32,238 nucleotides of DNA from Bacteroidota bacterium (GTDB lineage: Bacteria > Bacteroidota > Bacteroidia > Bacteroidales > B39-G9). The stretch lies in contig JADFUR010000091.1 in NCBI GenBank assembly GCA_015222055.1, positions 1 to 32,238 on the forward strand, in the 5' to 3' direction. Position numbers and translations under genes: made by a program. The notes beneath the pieces were generated by a model. It was not told where the DNA came from, ran no database searches, and worked only from the letters and a program-made list of their open reading frames with translations. Each line of letters opens with the position of its first letter. The stretch's first letter is position 1. Positions 7,209 to 16,386 of the stretch are shown here, piece by piece.

Positions 7209-8654
7209 TTAAACTCCCAACCCCCAACTATCTATAACCGTATGATGAAGAACAACATTTACATTATATTTATTCTCAATATGTTTTGCAAGATTTTCAG
7301 CACAAAAAACCGAACGATGTTGCCCACCTGTACAGCCAAAATTAATCATCAGATTTAAAAAATTTCTTTCTATATATTTGTCAACCGACGAATCGACAAT
7401 AGAATAAACGTCATCTAAGAAATTGAATATTTTTTTATCTTTTTTAAAGAAATCAATTACTTGTTTGTCTTTTCCTGTTAGTTGTTTATATTCATCATAT
7501 CTACCGGGATTAGAATTTGCACGACAGTCAAAAACAAAGCCACCGCCGTTTCCTGAAATATCAATAGGAATGCCATTTTTGTATGAAAAACTTGTAATTG
7601 TAACTGTAAGTTTGTCTGACTTTTTAATATCTTGTTTAAAGGTAAGCTCTTTTGAATTTACTATTTGATTAAGTACATTATTCAAGGCAGGTAATTGAAC
7701 AGGTATATTAATTTTTTTCAACACATGTTTAAGGTTTTCAATAGCAAATGGAATACTTTGAATGAAATATGATTTTTTTTCGTAAAAACCTCTGTAACCA
7801 TAAGCTCCTAGTACTTGAATAATTCTAATTAGAACATACGCATTATAAAATTTAACAAATTCTTTTTCGTTAATATTTATTATGGTTTTTGTTTTGCAAA
7901 TATAATAATTAAGCAACTCGTCTCTAATATTTTGAGGTAAATCGGCTTTAGCCTGATATAGCAAGGAAGCTAAATCGTATTGTAACGCACCTTTTCTACC
8001 TCCCTGATAATCAATAAAATAAGCGGAATTATTATAGAGCATTATATTTCGAGATTGAAAATCGCGATACATAAAGTAATTGCAGTCTGTTGTAAGCAAA
8101 TAGTCAGCAAGATTATTAAAATCGTCTTCAAGTTCCTGCTCATCAAAATTGATTTTTGCTAATTTCAAGAAATAATATTTAAAATAGTTCAAATCCCAAA
8201 TAATTGATTGCTTGTCGAATGATTCCCGAGGATAACAAACTTTGTAATTAATGTTTTTGGAAGCAGTAATCTGAAATTTTATTAGTTGGTCTATAACATC
8301 TTTGTAAGTAATTAAAATTTGATTTTCTGTTGTTCCTTTTTCGTGAATAAAATTAAAGAGAGTGTAATCGCCAAGATCCTGAATTAAATAAATGTTGTTA
8401 GATAAATCTGCATCGTAAATTTGAGGAACATTTAATTTGTTGTTTAAAAAGCTCTTAGAGAAATCAATAAATGCAATATTTTCTTTTTTATTAATATTAA
8501 AAACACCAATAGCAGTTTTATTTTCACTAGTTATTCTATAATATATTCGGTTTGAGCCCGATTGTGGTAATTTGTATGAACTGATTGATTTTTCACCTGC
8601 CCATTTTGTAAATAATGAGATTAAACCAGATAGGTGTCTATTAGTGCTTATCAT
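7209..8654 (-). CDS. Sugar kinase-like phosphotransferase fused to RapZ C-terminal domain
   Basis: The protein has 481 residues. Residues about 15-330 are an APH/AmgK-like kinase: a GSNRIYYRI nucleotide loop (33-41), catalytic loop YRDFQSRN (196-203, Asp198 and Asn203), and metal-binding FIDYQGG (213-219, Asp215). The usual histidine before the catalytic Asp is a Tyr-Arg pair. Residues about 346-481 match the C-terminal domain of RapZ: GGFVFDCRANSNPGR, YDEYKQLTGKD, and the loop GCTGGQHRSV (440-449). In E. coli this domain senses glucosamine 6-phosphate; RapZ's own N-terminal P-loop kinase domain is absent here. AmgK phosphorylates MurNAc or GlcNAc at C1, feeding MurU, whose likely counterpart lies downstream. 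I infer an amino-sugar kinase under metabolite control, or a sensor. The start at 8654 is preceded by TAAATTTG (8666-8673, minus strand), a possible -7 element. Confidence 0.88.
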   Translation of the reverse strand: MISTNRHLSGLISLFTKWAGEKSISSYKLPQSGSNRIYYRITSENKTAIGVFNINKKENIAFIDFSKSFLNNKLNVPQIYDADLSNNIYLIQDLGDYTLFNFIHEKGTTENQILITYKDVIDQLIKFQITASKNINYKVCYPRESFDKQSIIWDLNYFKYYFLKLAKINFDEQELEDDFNNLADYLLTTDCNYFMYRDFQSRNIMLYNNSAYFIDYQGGRKGALQYDLASLLYQAKADLPQNIRDELLNYYICKTKTIININEKEFVKFYNAYVLIRIIQVLGAYGYRGFYEKKSYFIQSIPFAIENLKHVLKKINIPVQLPALNNVLNQIVNSKELTFKQDIKKSDKLTVTITSFSYKNGIPIDISGNGGGFVFDCRANSNPGRYDEYKQLTGKDKQVIDFFKKDKKIFNFLDDVYSIVDSSVDKYIERNFLNLMINFGCTGGQHRSVFCAENLAKHIENKYNVNVVLHHTVIDSWGLGV

Positions 8655-8761
8655 ATTTTTTTACACAAATTTAATTAATTTTTTCAACTAGTTTACGTAT
8701 ATTTACTTAATTATTAATTGGTGATTGGTGTAGGGTGATTCGTAATTATTAATTATTATAC

Positions 8762-11700
8762 ATGAAGAAGTTATTTTTATTATTTTTATTTATTACAATA
8801 TTTTTTGTTTCGTATGTAAATGCACAGAGGCAAAATTTGCAATTTGATCAAATTACTAATAAAAGCGGTAGATCGTTAGGCTTTATTACCGGTATAGTTC
8901 AAGATAGTCAGGGCTTTATGTGGTTTTCAACACGTAGTGGATTATTTCGCTACGATGGCTACGATTATAAATTATTTAAAAAAAACCCAAAAGATTCTAC
9001 TTCATTACCTCACAATGATATTGCAAATATTTATTATGATAAATCTGGCATTTTATGGTTACTTCATTACGACCAATATTTTCCTTTTAAGGATGAAAAA
9101 ATAAATTTTGAGTATGATACAATCACAAAACAGCATTTCGATTTACAAGCAAAAATTATTGAAGATAATCATAATAACCTTTGGATTGGTCCCAGCCCAA
9201 AAGGATTACTGAAATATAATAAAACAAGCAAACAGTCGGAATATTTTATAAAATCTTTAGCTCAATATTCACCACAATCATTGTCTTATATTGATTCTTT
9301 TATTGTTTCAAAAACCGCTTCATGCAAGCTAATTGAGATGGGAAATAATGTAGACACAACTGATACTTTTGAATTAAAAGAAGATAAAGATATATTAGTT
9401 GTTTCGGCAGGCGAAGCAGATAATAGCACTTTGTACGATTACGGTTTTATAAGCCAAAACAAAGATACTCTTTGGCAAATGAGCTATAAAAAACTTAAAT
9501 ATGCAGGTGGTTCAACAAAGAATAAAATTCAATTTGATTTAATAAAATTGAAAAAAGGTAAATATAAATTAAACTATAAATCAGATAATTCAAATTCATC
9601 AGAGAAATGGGATGGAGCAGCTCCAGATAAAATTAATTTTTATGGGATACAATTATTTTGTTTGTCGTCAAGTCAAAAGGAATATTTAAAACAAAATGTT
9701 ATTAAAGATTATTACCCCAAAAATTATATTTCTTCAAATTCAATAAAAGATTTTTTAATTGATAACACAGGCAGTTTTTGCTTTCTTTCTGATAAAGGAA
9801 TTAGCAAATATGTAGCTGGAAAAAATACTTTTGTTAATTATAATATAGATTATTGTGAGTTATTCAACTGTGACTTTGATAGTCCCTATTTAGTGTTTTT
9901 TCAAGATAAAGATAATGATTTCTGGATTGGTACGAATAACGGATTAATTAAGTATAATCAGGAAAAAAATATTTTTCGGGTATTTAAAAATACTAAAACA
10001 AAATCTGTTTTGACAAGCAACTCAATTTACACTATTTATCAAGACAATGATGGTGATATTTGGGTTGGAACGGATAAAGGATTAAATATTTATGATAAGA
10101 AGAAAGATGTATTTTATAAATATACAGCAGATAATGATAACAGATTGTATGACAATAAAATAATTAAGTTTTATGATGACATTTCAAGTAACTTATGGGT
10201 AGCTACTTTTGAAGGACTTAATAGATTAAAAAAATCACGTTTTAAACATTATAATCTTGATATTGAGAGATATGCTAAGTACCCTGTTTGTATTGATAAG
10301 AAAAAAACAATTTGGTATCGTGGGAATGATAATAATCTTTTGAGTTATAATCTAAAATCAAAAATAATAAGGAAGTTTCCAATTAGTAAGAATTATTTTA
10401 ATTATGACAATATTTTTAATGTTAGAGATTATTTTTTTAATGATATTTTTGAGGACAGCCAATTTAATTTATGGATTTCACTTGATAACAGGTTAATTAA
10501 TTTTAACAGGATATCTAAAAGAGTAACCGATAGCGTGAAAATTAATGCTGTAATAGTGAACGAAGACAGCATTAAAAATAAGATTTGTACAATAGAAGAA
10601 GATTTATATAACAACCTATGGCTGTTTTCGTTAAATGGAATATATCATTATAATAGAATAAAGCATAAATTGACTGATTTTGTTAGTTTTAATCTTAAAT
10701 ATGAAGATATTTTTGAAGTAGATAAAAAGTTTATCAAGTTTGTTCTTTTAACTAAGAAGGGAGACTTTTTAATTAGAACAACTAATGGAATTTATAAATT
10801 TAATCCCAAGCAAAAAAAGATAAAACTGCTTCTTAAGTTCGACGAAGAGATAAAATCAACATCCTTAACTGAAGGGAATATTTATCAAGCTTACAACGGA
10901 AATATTTGGATTGCTGCTTTGCCAAATTTATATGAGTTTGACAAGAATTTAAAACTTCATACATACAAGGTTAATGATTCTCCTGATTTGGGATTTTGTA
11001 ATATTTATCAAGATAAAGACAGCTTAATTTGGATATACACTAACAATGGACTTTTTAAATTTATTAAAAAAAATCAGGAATTTATTCATTATTCAATCGA
11101 TGATGGCTTAGTTGATAATAGCATAAACGGAATGATTGATGACGGCCGTAATAATTTGTGGATTACAAGTTTAAAAGGCTTAACCAAATTTGAGAAAAGC
11201 GATGAAAAATGTGTTAATTTTTTTCGTGCTTCTGATTTTATGTCTTATTATTTTTTAGGCAATCCCGCTAGATTTAAATCGCCAAAAGGGGAAGTTATTT
11301 TATTTACAAACAAAGGTTTTTTAAGCTTTTTCCCAGATAGCATCAATTATAAGAAACCAAATATTGTTGTCGATAATTTTACTTTATTTGGGAAAGAATA
11401 TAAGTTTGATAGTTTAATATATCAAAAGAAAAATATCAAATTAAAATTTAATCAGAATTTTCTGGCCTTTGAATTTTCTGCTTTAGATTATACAGATCCG
11501 TCAAAAAACAAATATTCGTATTTTCTTGAGGGATTAGATGTTAAGTGGACACACTGTGATGCAAACAATCGCAAAGCAACATATACAGGTTTGCAACCGG
11601 GAGATTATGTGTTTAGACTAAAAGGTTCAAATAGCGATAATGTTTGGAATGATGAAGTAACAAAAATATGCGTTATTATTACCCCACCATGGTGGAGAAC

Positions 11701-12622
11701 AACAGTAGCTTATATTCTTTATTTTCTCATAGCATTATTCGCATTATATATGTTTATTCATATTAGAGAAAAGAAATTGATTAAAGAGAAAATGATTCTT
11801 GAGCAAAAAGTTGTGGAACGTACCGCTGAAGTTGTAAAACAAAGAGACCAAATTTCTGAACAAAAAAAAAGTATAACAGATAGTATTCAATATGCAAGTA
11901 GAATTCAAAGGGCCTTATTGCCCTCTAAAGAATATAGAGACGAAATATTACCCGAGCATTTTATTTTATTCCGACCACGCGATATTGTAAGTGGCGATTA
12001 TTATTGGATGAAGCAGAAAAACGGCAAAACAATTGTTGTTGCTGCAGACTGCACCGGACATGGTGTGCCCGGAGCTTTTATGAGTATGCTAGGTGTTGCT
12101 TTCTTAAACGAAATTGCTAACAGAGATGATGTTAATGATGCAAATGAAATATTGAACAGTTTGCGTAACCATGTAATTAAAGCTTTGCACCAAACAGGCA
12201 AAGAAGGTGAATCAAAAGACGGAATGGATATTGCACTGTGTGTTATTGACGCTGATAGAAAAAAAATGCAATTTGCTGGTGCATACAACCCTTTATATCT
12301 TATCAGAAATAATGAATTAATACAGGTTAAAGCCGATCGTATGCCAATTGGATTTTATTTTAAAGAAGCAAACGATTTTAAAAACAATGAAGTTGAGTTA
12401 GAGAAAGATGATAAATTATATATTTTTTCTGATGGATTTGCCGATCAGTTTGGAGGAGAAACAGGTAGGAAATTTATGTCTAAGAAATTTAAACAATTGC
12501 TCACAGAGATTAATAACAAGCCAATGAGCGAACAACATGATATTTTAGATTCGACAATTGACAATTGGAGAGGTGATATTGAACAAATAGATGATATAAT
12601 AATTATTGGTTTAAAAATATAA
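8762..12622 (+). CDS. Propeller-type membrane sensor with SpoIIE phosphatase output
   Basis: The protein has 1286 residues. A signal peptide (1-21, ending NAQ) is followed by an extracytoplasmic two-component-regulator propeller with repeats such as NSIYTIYQDNDGDIWVGT and DKGLNIYDKK, up to about residue 860. A Y_Y_Y domain follows (about 895-970, ending LQPGDYVFRLKGSN), then one transmembrane segment (about 980-1002), a coiled coil (about 1003-1050) with SITDSIQYASRIQRALLP, and a SpoIIE/PP2C-type Ser/Thr phosphatase domain to the end. Phosphatase motifs are SGDYYW, DCTGHGVPGAFMSMLG (near 1095), FAGAYNPLYLI, and FSDGFADQFGG. Residues about 178-315 do not look like propeller blades and may be an inserted ligand-binding domain (with GEADNS, DYGFI, a GG turn, and SDNSNSSEKWDGAAPDK). 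It probably couples an external signal to dephosphorylation of an anti-sigma antagonist or similar partner. No such partner gene is adjacent. Confidence 0.92.
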   Translation: MKKLFLLFLFITIFFVSYVNAQRQNLQFDQITNKSGRSLGFITGIVQDSQGFMWFSTRSGLFRYDGYDYKLFKKNPKDSTSLPHNDIANIYYDKSGILWLLHYDQYFPFKDEKINFEYDTITKQHFDLQAKIIEDNHNNLWIGPSPKGLLKYNKTSKQSEYFIKSLAQYSPQSLSYIDSFIVSKTASCKLIEMGNNVDTTDTFELKEDKDILVVSAGEADNSTLYDYGFISQNKDTLWQMSYKKLKYAGGSTKNKIQFDLIKLKKGKYKLNYKSDNSNSSEKWDGAAPDKINFYGIQLFCLSSSQKEYLKQNVIKDYYPKNYISSNSIKDFLIDNTGSFCFLSDKGISKYVAGKNTFVNYNIDYCELFNCDFDSPYLVFFQDKDNDFWIGTNNGLIKYNQEKNIFRVFKNTKTKSVLTSNSIYTIYQDNDGDIWVGTDKGLNIYDKKKDVFYKYTADNDNRLYDNKIIKFYDDISSNLWVATFEGLNRLKKSRFKHYNLDIERYAKYPVCIDKKKTIWYRGNDNNLLSYNLKSKIIRKFPISKNYFNYDNIFNVRDYFFNDIFEDSQFNLWISLDNRLINFNRISKRVTDSVKINAVIVNEDSIKNKICTIEEDLYNNLWLFSLNGIYHYNRIKHKLTDFVSFNLKYEDIFEVDKKFIKFVLLTKKGDFLIRTTNGIYKFNPKQKKIKLLLKFDEEIKSTSLTEGNIYQAYNGNIWIAALPNLYEFDKNLKLHTYKVNDSPDLGFCNIYQDKDSLIWIYTNNGLFKFIKKNQEFIHYSIDDGLVDNSINGMIDDGRNNLWITSLKGLTKFEKSDEKCVNFFRASDFMSYYFLGNPARFKSPKGEVILFTNKGFLSFFPDSINYKKPNIVVDNFTLFGKEYKFDSLIYQKKNIKLKFNQNFLAFEFSALDYTDPSKNKYSYFLEGLDVKWTHCDANNRKATYTGLQPGDYVFRLKGSNSDNVWNDEVTKICVIITPPWWRTTVAYILYFLIALFALYMFIHIREKKLIKEKMILEQKVVERTAEVVKQRDQISEQKKSITDSIQYASRIQRALLPSKEYRDEILPEHFILFRPRDIVSGDYYWMKQKNGKTIVVAADCTGHGVPGAFMSMLGVAFLNEIANRDDVNDANEILNSLRNHVIKALHQTGKEGESKDGMDIALCVIDADRKKMQFAGAYNPLYLIRNNELIQVKADRMPIGFYFKEANDFKNNEVELEKDDKLYIFSDGFADQFGGETGRKFMSKKFKQLLTEINNKPMSEQHDILDSTIDNWRGDIEQIDDIIIIGLKI

Positions 12623-12663
12623 TTTTCTTTAATTGATTACTTAACATTTTTTTGAAAAATTTG

Positions 12664-13182
12664 TTATTCAATAAGCTTATTGTCTCGTCTGAAAATATTC
12701 AAAATTCGTTCATCGTTACGATTATCTGGAATATTTGTGCCTTGAATTTGTCCTCCTAATCGAACTCGTAACTCATTAAACAGAATTATTGGATCAATTA
12801 CTACCCAATTACAACTCGCTGATGAATACCCCGGCCAAAAATACCCGGTATATATCAAATTGTTATTTGCCTTTATTGCAAAAGCCACTCCGGAAACAGG
12901 AAATTCCATATTTTTAATTGATTGTTCCATATTTTCCGATATTTTAAAAATATAATTTTCCGAATCGTAAGATACAAAGTCCGAATATCTAATTAATGGG
13001 TTTTCATTTGTGATAACAGTAGATGAATCAATTTGTGCTGTGTTCTCAACGGTTTCGAATGATTTCAAGAGATATAAGTCCACATTACCTGAAATAAGAT
13101 TCGAATCTTCATCTTTATCACAAGCAATAAATACTAAAGAAAAGACTGAAATTAGTGCAAAAAGAATGATCTGTTTTTTCAT
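12664..13182 (-). CDS. Small lipoprotein of unknown function
   Basis: The protein has 172 residues. A lipoprotein signal (1-20) ends in the lipobox LVFIAC with Cys21. The residues after it, CDKDEDS, are acidic and match the type of surface-export signal described for Bacteroidota lipoproteins (Lys plus Asp/Glu), so the mature protein may be exposed on the outer surface. The rest (for example VSGVAFAIKANNNLIYTGYFWPGYSSASCNWVVIDP) reads as a compact beta-sheet domain. I recognise no family. It converges with the SpoIIE gene across 41 bp and diverges from the transglutaminase-like gene. Confidence 0.75.
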   Translation of the reverse strand: MKKQIILFALISVFSLVFIACDKDEDSNLISGNVDLYLLKSFETVENTAQIDSSTVITNENPLIRYSDFVSYDSENYIFKISENMEQSIKNMEFPVSGVAFAIKANNNLIYTGYFWPGYSSASCNWVVIDPIILFNELRVRLGGQIQGTNIPDNRNDERILNIFRRDNKLIE

Positions 13183-13435
13183 ATCAATAATAATTATGTT
13201 TTTATTATGAATAGACGCATAAGACTGATTTCTGGTTGCGTAATTAGGTTTTGATGAAAAGGCAAAAATATAAAATCTATTAATTTCGAATTTATAATGA
13301 ATAGAAATATGCGATATTATCCAATTATTTCAATTTATTATTAGTAAAAATTATTTAGCAAAAACAAAATAATATCGTAAATTGCATTTATAAAAAAAAA
13401 ATGCTTTAATAATTTATTACTAAAATTTTTAATCC

Positions 13436-16072
13436 ATGAAAACAAATTCTAACTTATTGTATCTTTTGTTGTTAGGCTTAATAATCCAATTTTTTTCTAT
13501 GCCCGCCTATTCTCAAACTTATGAGGAGTACTTAAAACAACAAAAAAAAGAATTTGCTGATTACAAGCAAAAAGAAAAAGAAAATTTTACAAAATTTGTA
13601 AAAGAACGCGATGAGTATATTCAAAAATTAGATAAGGAATACTCAGACTATCTAAAACAGGAATGGAAAAAATACGATTTGTTTATTAATAAAAAACCAC
13701 CAGAAAAACCTAAGCCTGTTGCAAAACCAGTTTATAAAGCCGATCAAGCAGCAAAAGTTGTAAATACTGTTAAACTTGAAAAGCCGGTAGTAAAACCTAA
13801 AGTACAAGTTGCTCCAAAGTTACCGATTGTTCAAAAGAGCGAAGCCGAAAAGTTCCCAACACGACATAAACAATTTCGTTTTTATGGTGAAAATGTAGCC
13901 TTTGACTATGACCAAAAATTTATTAGCACTTTCCCTTCAAACATATCTGAGCAACTTATTAGTGAGAATTGGGATAAGATGTCAAAAATTAATTATAATC
14001 ACTTAATTAACAAAATGTTGCAATATAAAACAGATATGAACCTAAACGATTGGGGATATTATTTGTTGATTAAAAAGGCTGCAAATCAGATTTCTCCCGG
14101 CTCAAAAAATGCAGCAACATTTATTGAATGGTTCTTATTAATTAAATCAAATTACAAAGCAAGACTCGCATACAAAAATACTTCTCTCTATCTTTTATTA
14201 CCTTCAGTAAATAATATTTATGGAGTGTCATTTTTTACTTTTAACAACGTAAAGTTTTATTTAATTGACGCAAAACAAAAAGATGTTTTTACTTATAAGA
14301 AAGATTTCCCTGAAGCAAATATTATTATGGATTTAGATATTAACAGTCCAATTAATACTGCTGAGAATATTAGAGAGAAAAGTTTAAATTTCAACTATCT
14401 GGGTGAAGACCATACAATTAAAGTGAAATATAATCAAAATTCAATTGATTTTTATAAAGATTATCCTTTGTCAGATATAAAAGTATATTTTGATGCTGCT
14501 GTATCAACAATTACGAAAGAGACATTAGCAGAGCAATTGCTACCGTTAATAAAAGATAAATCAGAAAACGAAGCGGTTAGTCTTTTATTAAATTTTGTAC
14601 AAACAGCCTTTGCCTATAAAACAGACCAACAACAGTTTGGTAAAGAAAAATTTTATTTTCCTGATGAACTGTTTTATTATCCATATTCTGATTGTGAAGA
14701 CCGCTCTGTTTTATTCTCATATCTTGTAAGACAATTGTTAGATATGGATGTTATTGGACTAAATTATCCCGGGCATATGTCAACGGCTGTGAAATTTAGT
14801 GAAAAAGTTGAAGGCGATTATGTAGACTATAAAGGGCAAAAATATATTATTTGCGATGCTACTTATATTAATGCTCCAATAGGAAGAGTAATGCCACAGT
14901 TTAAAGATGTTGCAGCCAAAGTAGTTGTGTTAAATAATCATAAGAATTTAGCTGAGAAGAAAAGAAAAATTTGGGATTTAGTTTACAAAGCTGGAGGAAA
15001 TCATGGTAGCAATGGACAGGATATTGTGTTTGACAAAGAAGGAAACGCATATGTAACAGGTTACTTTAATGGCGAAGCAAGCTTTGGGACTCATAACTTA
15101 AAATCAACAAACAATACTAACGATATTTTTATTGCTAAATATGACAATAAAGAAAATGTTGCTTTTGCTTATAAAGTTGGCGGAAAAGGAAATGACATTG
15201 CCTATGGTATTGAATTAGCTAACGATAAGTATTTTTATGTAACAGGCTCGTTTAATAAAGATATTAAATTTGGAAGTCATATTTTGAAAGTTAAAAATTT
15301 TGGCGATGTATTTATTGCAAAACTTAGTGCTAAAGGAGGTTTAAAATGGGTTAGTCAGGCTGGCATTGAAGCATTAGACAGTGTTAATAATATGTTTATG
15401 GCAAGTTTTACATCTGATGGCAAGCGAATTTCTTATAAGGTGTATAGCGAATCTGAGAATTTTAATAATTATGGAGTTTCAATTGATTCTTTAGGAAATT
15501 CTTATGTAACAGGTTCGCTTACAGCTACAACTGGACTTAGTGTGAGCAACTTGGCTTTTAATGACTATACTGCATTTAATCCTGTGGCAAGTTTAAAAAC
15601 TGAAAATGATAAGTTAATTGCTAATAAGTATAACAAGTCAATTGCTGGTTTGTTTGCAGTTATTCACTTAATTAATAATAGTGGAATATCTCTACCCGGA
15701 AAAATGGCTCAAGATGCTCTAAATAAATACAACCCCAGTTTTAAGAAAGCATCTCCAAATATATACAGCAATATTGGAAGAGTGCAGTTTCTAAAAAATT
15801 CTCAGGGAGTTGTTACTATTCGTACAGATAATAGTAAAGCTGTTTATTTCGATGCCGTTAAAATTAGTAATAATTCAAAATTTAAAGTTTCAGCCTATAA
15901 TAGCGGTAATGCAGTAATCAATATATTATCAGGCATAAGTGTTGGAAAAGCTATTATTTGGTATGATTTGAACTTTATTAAATTATTAAAAGACAGTGGT
16001 GATGTTGTTTTTGATTATGACAGTGACCATACTCAGAAAAAAGTAAACATTGGTCGTGATATTTTAAAATAA
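13436..16072 (+). CDS. Large exported protein with transglutaminase-like and SBBP propeller domains
   Basis: The protein has 878 residues. A signal peptide (1-26, ending PAYSQ) is followed by a highly charged Lys/Glu/Gln coiled coil (28-90), then a Pro/Lys/Val linker (87-135). A globular region follows that includes a transglutaminase-like cysteine-peptidase fold. Its apparent triad is Cys420 in SDCEDRSVLF, His447 in PGHMST and Asp474 in IICDATY. Residues about 515-700 carry SBBP-type beta-propeller repeats (GQDIVFDKEGNAYVTGYF, NDIFIAKYD, FYVTGSFNKDIKFG, DVFIAKL, SVTG-like SYVTGS). The C-terminal 170 residues are unrecognised. In the family, bacterial transglutaminase-like domains cut or crosslink peptides, but activity here is inferred only from the triad. 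The function may be on the cell envelope. A strong terminator follows at 16111-16148. Confidence 0.85.
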   Translation: MKTNSNLLYLLLLGLIIQFFSMPAYSQTYEEYLKQQKKEFADYKQKEKENFTKFVKERDEYIQKLDKEYSDYLKQEWKKYDLFINKKPPEKPKPVAKPVYKADQAAKVVNTVKLEKPVVKPKVQVAPKLPIVQKSEAEKFPTRHKQFRFYGENVAFDYDQKFISTFPSNISEQLISENWDKMSKINYNHLINKMLQYKTDMNLNDWGYYLLIKKAANQISPGSKNAATFIEWFLLIKSNYKARLAYKNTSLYLLLPSVNNIYGVSFFTFNNVKFYLIDAKQKDVFTYKKDFPEANIIMDLDINSPINTAENIREKSLNFNYLGEDHTIKVKYNQNSIDFYKDYPLSDIKVYFDAAVSTITKETLAEQLLPLIKDKSENEAVSLLLNFVQTAFAYKTDQQQFGKEKFYFPDELFYYPYSDCEDRSVLFSYLVRQLLDMDVIGLNYPGHMSTAVKFSEKVEGDYVDYKGQKYIICDATYINAPIGRVMPQFKDVAAKVVVLNNHKNLAEKKRKIWDLVYKAGGNHGSNGQDIVFDKEGNAYVTGYFNGEASFGTHNLKSTNNTNDIFIAKYDNKENVAFAYKVGGKGNDIAYGIELANDKYFYVTGSFNKDIKFGSHILKVKNFGDVFIAKLSAKGGLKWVSQAGIEALDSVNNMFMASFTSDGKRISYKVYSESENFNNYGVSIDSLGNSYVTGSLTATTGLSVSNLAFNDYTAFNPVASLKTENDKLIANKYNKSIAGLFAVIHLINNSGISLPGKMAQDALNKYNPSFKKASPNIYSNIGRVQFLKNSQGVVTIRTDNSKAVYFDAVKISNNSKFKVSAYNSGNAVINILSGISVGKAIIWYDLNFIKLLKDSGDVVFDYDSDHTQKKVNIGRDILK

Positions 16073-16101
16073 CAAATATTAGTCTGTAGTATTGAACATT
16101 G

Positions 16102-16273
16102 ATTACTTTAAAAAAGGTAAATAGAAATATCTATTTACCTTTTTTTTTATAATTTTATATAAAATATGATTCCATTAACATTAAAAGACTTAGATTTTTT
16201 TTAAAATTGGTTTACTCAATATGTAAACAGTTTTAATTCAGATGATGAAGTTTTACAAAAGAATATTGATATT
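16102..16273 (+). repeat. 172-bp duplication, copy A (degenerate)
   Basis: This stretch matches 17064-17235 at roughly nine positions in ten by eye, offset 962 bp. Each copy contains the terminator hairpin, the leader ATAATTTTATATAAAAT and the first 36 codons of the HD-domain gene. Copy A ends exactly at ATTGATATT, where similarity to copy B stops. Copy B leads into the intact gene. Confidence 0.9.
16111..16148 (+). terminator. Intrinsic terminator of the transglutaminase-like gene
   Basis: AGGTAAATAG (16115-16124) pairs perfectly with CTATTTACCT (16131-16140) around a six-base loop and is followed by eight Ts. The A run before the stem extends pairing into the T run. The same hairpin, slightly diverged, recurs at 17073-17105 as part of a 172-bp duplication. 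Confidence 0.85.
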
Positions 16274-16318
16274 TAGGATTTATCAAAAGGGATATATCTG
16301 ATAAAACTAAAAAGATTG
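16166..16318 (+). pseudogene. Dead 5' copy of the HD gene joined to a sorting-domain-like fragment
   Basis: The reading starts MIPLTLKDLDFF, meets TAA where the intact gene has a tyrosine codon (TAT), continues NWFTQYVNSF to QKNIDI, meets TAG, and then reads DLSKGIYLIKLKRL before a stop at 16318. The last piece is unrelated to the HD gene. It has the shape of the end of a type IX secretion sorting domain (the common form is a Leu/Ser-Lys-Gly-Ile-Tyr-Leu-Ile-Lys run). The join falls at GAATATTGATATT, a word that could fit both parents (Ile-Asp-Ile precedes the Asp-Leu in such domains), so recombination at short homology is plausible. Confidence 0.7.
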
Positions 16319-16386
16319 TAAAGGAATACCGTTTTTATAAAATCAATTCATTAATTTAAAAATCGTAAAATGCAACTTCTCTTTTT

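Noticed and set aside
12001-12288. Minus-strand open frame of 95 codons
   Set aside because: It is the complement of the catalytic core of the SpoIIE phosphatase domain, whose motifs fix the plus strand as coding.
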